From: an uncultured Kordia sp.
GTDB lineage: Bacteria > Bacteroidota > Bacteroidia > Flavobacteriales > Flavobacteriaceae
Assembly: GCA_913054565.1 (NCBI GenBank)
Contig: CAJXHW010000090.1
Coordinates: 1-7,185 of the forward strand
Direction of reading: 5' to 3'
DNA length: 7,185 bases
Shown: positions 5,719 to 7,185 of the stretch, piece after piece
How positions within the stretch are numbered: position 1 is the first letter of the stretch
Layout: each line of letters starts with the position of its first letter
Notes under the pieces: generated by a model
The model's database searches: none
Told to the model about the DNA's origin: nothing
What the model saw: the letters and a program-made list of their open reading frames with translations, nothing else
Made by a program: the position numbers and the translations under genes

Positions 5719-7164
5719 TTAAGCATTTGGCCAAAACAACGCTATTAATTTATTTCTTTTTTTATACTCTAAGCTTAATTTTAATTCAACATTTTCTATT
5801 TCTGAAAGACTATTTTTTTTGACAGGAATTAACTTTACACCTGACAATTTATGCATTTTCTTTCTGTACTCCAATAACTGATTAACTGCATTTTCTATGT
5901 CTTTTTTAGCCTTTACCTTATCGATTAAAAGCGCACTACGTTCACTTTGTTTTTTCTTATTAATATCTCTATCAAGTGATTGTACTATTTCATTTTTATC
6001 AACATTAAATTTCCTCTCGTTATTTACATACACTTCATAAGCTTTATCGAACGAAGCAGTTTTGACTTTATCTATCCCTTTTCTCCCAAGGATAGCTCCA
6101 GCAATACCTCCAACTATTCCTCCAATAGCAGTTCCTAAACCAGGCGTGATTAATGTACCTATTACAGCTCCTATTTTTGCTCCTCCAAAACCACCAATAC
6201 CAGTACCCGCTACGTCTAAACCTATATTTTTTATAGAATTATTAAACGTTGTAACTCCTTTATTTATTAACTTATATTCTCTTGTTGCTGAAAAAGCGAC
6301 TGTAACCATAGGTATATAGCTATCAAATATATCAGAAGACCCCGCTAGAAAATCTGTAGCTTGTTCAGTTTGATTCATTATTTCATTACCCGATAACGAA
6401 GGATCTACCACTACGAGGTTTTCCACCCCATCATTTAAGGCTTGGTTTAATTCTTCCATACCTGAATCACTATCTAAGTAAATAGCACTTTCTGGAATAT
6501 TAGCAGTGTCACCAGGAATGATTGCAGGAATATCGGGATATTCATTAAAATGATTTGATAACTGATTTGCATCTGCAACTATTTTCACATTTGCTTCATG
6601 ACCATTAATTAACAAATCCCACCCTTCTTGATTAGAAGCCTCTGGCCATTGAACATCCATTCCTTTATCTGTTAGACTATCAGCAGCAAATGCTTCTCCT
6701 ACATGACCACCAACTTTATTTACACCTGTATCTGTAAGTCCTCCCCAAAAATCATGGCTATACGATTGTACTTTAGATGATAAATCTGCTAATGAATCTA
6801 AATTTTCACCCGACAACCTAGACATCCCTTCATACACAAATTCATCAACTGCTTGATACCCATTAAACACATCTGCTCCTAAGAAAACAAAAGCTTCAGA
6901 AGCCCCTATAAAAGAAGCTTCATTTTTAAAAAAAGCACTATTCACTTCCTTAAAAGAAGCTTCAATTTTACTAAACCCTTCTATATTTGAAAGATCATCT
7001 CCTTGCTTATTAAACTCACTTATCTTTTTTCTGTATGCTGGAATTAATAAAGAGGCATTGTGTGGTTTAGGCAAATATTCTTCAACCAAGTTTTGAGTAT
7101 CCTCAATATGCTTGTTTTTTAACAAAAGTCTATAAGGCAAAAAGATGTTTTTCCAGTTAATCAT
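5719..7164 (-). CDS. Predicted restriction-endonuclease-like protein with a glycine zipper membrane segment
   Basis: No named family is recognised for this 481-residue protein. Residues 1-135 are mostly helical and include a 14-residue duplicated segment (EASF at 68-71 and 82-85). Residues about 150-215 look like a compact nuclease-type fold: GHVGEAFA (E157), GWDLLINGHEANVK (D183, K194), then a HF/YPDIP segment. The pattern E, D, xVK resembles PD-(D/E)XK enzymes, but the usual E of ExK is N192, so activity is uncertain. Residues 320-360 form a hydrophobic glycine zipper with a PG turn at 341-342, likely a membrane-inserting helical hairpin. Residues 365-475 are charged helices with probable coiled coil. 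There is no N-terminal signal peptide. The ATG at 7164 is the first in frame after a stop at 7177-7179. It is the first visible gene of the three-gene cluster; its promoter is outside or at the edge. A membrane-anchored DNA-acting effector or a toxin-like protein are both possible. Confidence 0.8.
   Translation of the reverse strand: MINWKNIFLPYRLLLKNKHIEDTQNLVEEYLPKPHNASLLIPAYRKKISEFNKQGDDLSNIEGFSKIEASFKEVNSAFFKNEASFIGASEAFVFLGADVFNGYQAVDEFVYEGMSRLSGENLDSLADLSSKVQSYSHDFWGGLTDTGVNKVGGHVGEAFAADSLTDKGMDVQWPEASNQEGWDLLINGHEANVKIVADANQLSNHFNEYPDIPAIIPGDTANIPESAIYLDSDSGMEELNQALNDGVENLVVVDPSLSGNEIMNQTEQATDFLAGSSDIFDSYIPMVTVAFSATREYKLINKGVTTFNNSIKNIGLDVAGTGIGGFGGAKIGAVIGTLITPGLGTAIGGIVGGIAGAILGRKGIDKVKTASFDKAYEVYVNNERKFNVDKNEIVQSLDRDINKKKQSERSALLIDKVKAKKDIENAVNQLLEYRKKMHKLSGVKLIPVKKNSLSEIENVELKLSLEYKKRNKLIALFWPNA
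6085..6207 (-). other. Glycine zipper segment of the 481-residue protein
   Basis: Glycines occur at residues 320, 324, 328, 332, 336 and again at 344, 348, 352, 356, 360, a strict four-residue register broken only by T340 just before the P341-G342 turn. The intervening residues are mainly I, V, A and L. Glycine zippers of this kind let membrane helices pack closely and occur in pore-forming or membrane-perturbing proteins. The segment could form a two-helix hairpin in the membrane. Confidence 0.75.
6909..6964. repeat. 14-base direct repeat inside the 481-residue gene
   Basis: TAAAAGAAGCTTCA occurs at 6909-6922 and 6951-6964, 42 bases apart, which is exactly 14 codons. At protein level this gives two copies of an EASF-x5-AF pattern (residues 68-78 and 82-92). 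It looks like a tandem duplication of a 14-residue helical unit that has since diverged. Confidence 0.75.
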
Positions 7165-7185
7165 ATTTACATATTCTTAATTTAT

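Noticed and set aside
6062..6319. Plus-strand ORF of 85 codons, proline-rich
   Set aside because: The prolines are the complement of the glycine codons in the glycine zipper on the minus strand, so it is a shadow of the real gene.

Overview
The window is a strongly AT-rich stretch in which every gene I can support lies on the minus strand, so transcription runs from right to left. Codon use is A/T-ending, start codons lack clear Shine-Dalgarno sequences, and the protein style fits a member of the Bacteroidota, most likely a flavobacterium-like marine or freshwater organism. That assignment is an inference from composition and style only. There is no tRNA, rRNA, CRISPR array, transposase or integrase in the window.

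In order of transcription, the right half (7164 to 3340) is a tight three-gene cluster. It starts with a 481-residue protein joining a predicted restriction-endonuclease-like domain to a very regular glycine zipper membrane segment and a charged helical tail. Next comes a 118-residue helical protein of unknown function. The third is a 655-residue DUF2779 protein that appears to combine a RecB/Cas4-like PD-(D/E)XK nuclease with four iron-sulfur-type cysteines and a C-terminal DnaQ/RNase H-like exonuclease domain. Gaps in the cluster are 21 and 33 bases, so it is probably one operon. Its promoter would lie at or beyond the right edge.

A 238-base intergenic region (3102-3339) follows. It holds a short hairpin just after the DUF2779 stop, a candidate Bacteroidota-type promoter, and an imperfect dyad placed where an operator would sit. 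The left half (3101 to 1) is a type I restriction-modification unit: hsdM (N6-adenine methylase subunit, 697 residues) coupled by a TAATG stop/start overlap to hsdS (specificity subunit). hsdS runs off the left edge inside its second target recognition domain. No hsdR is present; it would be expected downstream to the left or elsewhere.

Taken together this looks like part of a defence region: a type I R-M system next to a cluster of two predicted nucleases, one of them probably membrane-anchored, plus a small unknown partner. The methylase and specificity subunits would mark host DNA. The three-gene cluster is the least explained part and the best candidate for an undescribed system, although its function is not shown by the sequence alone.
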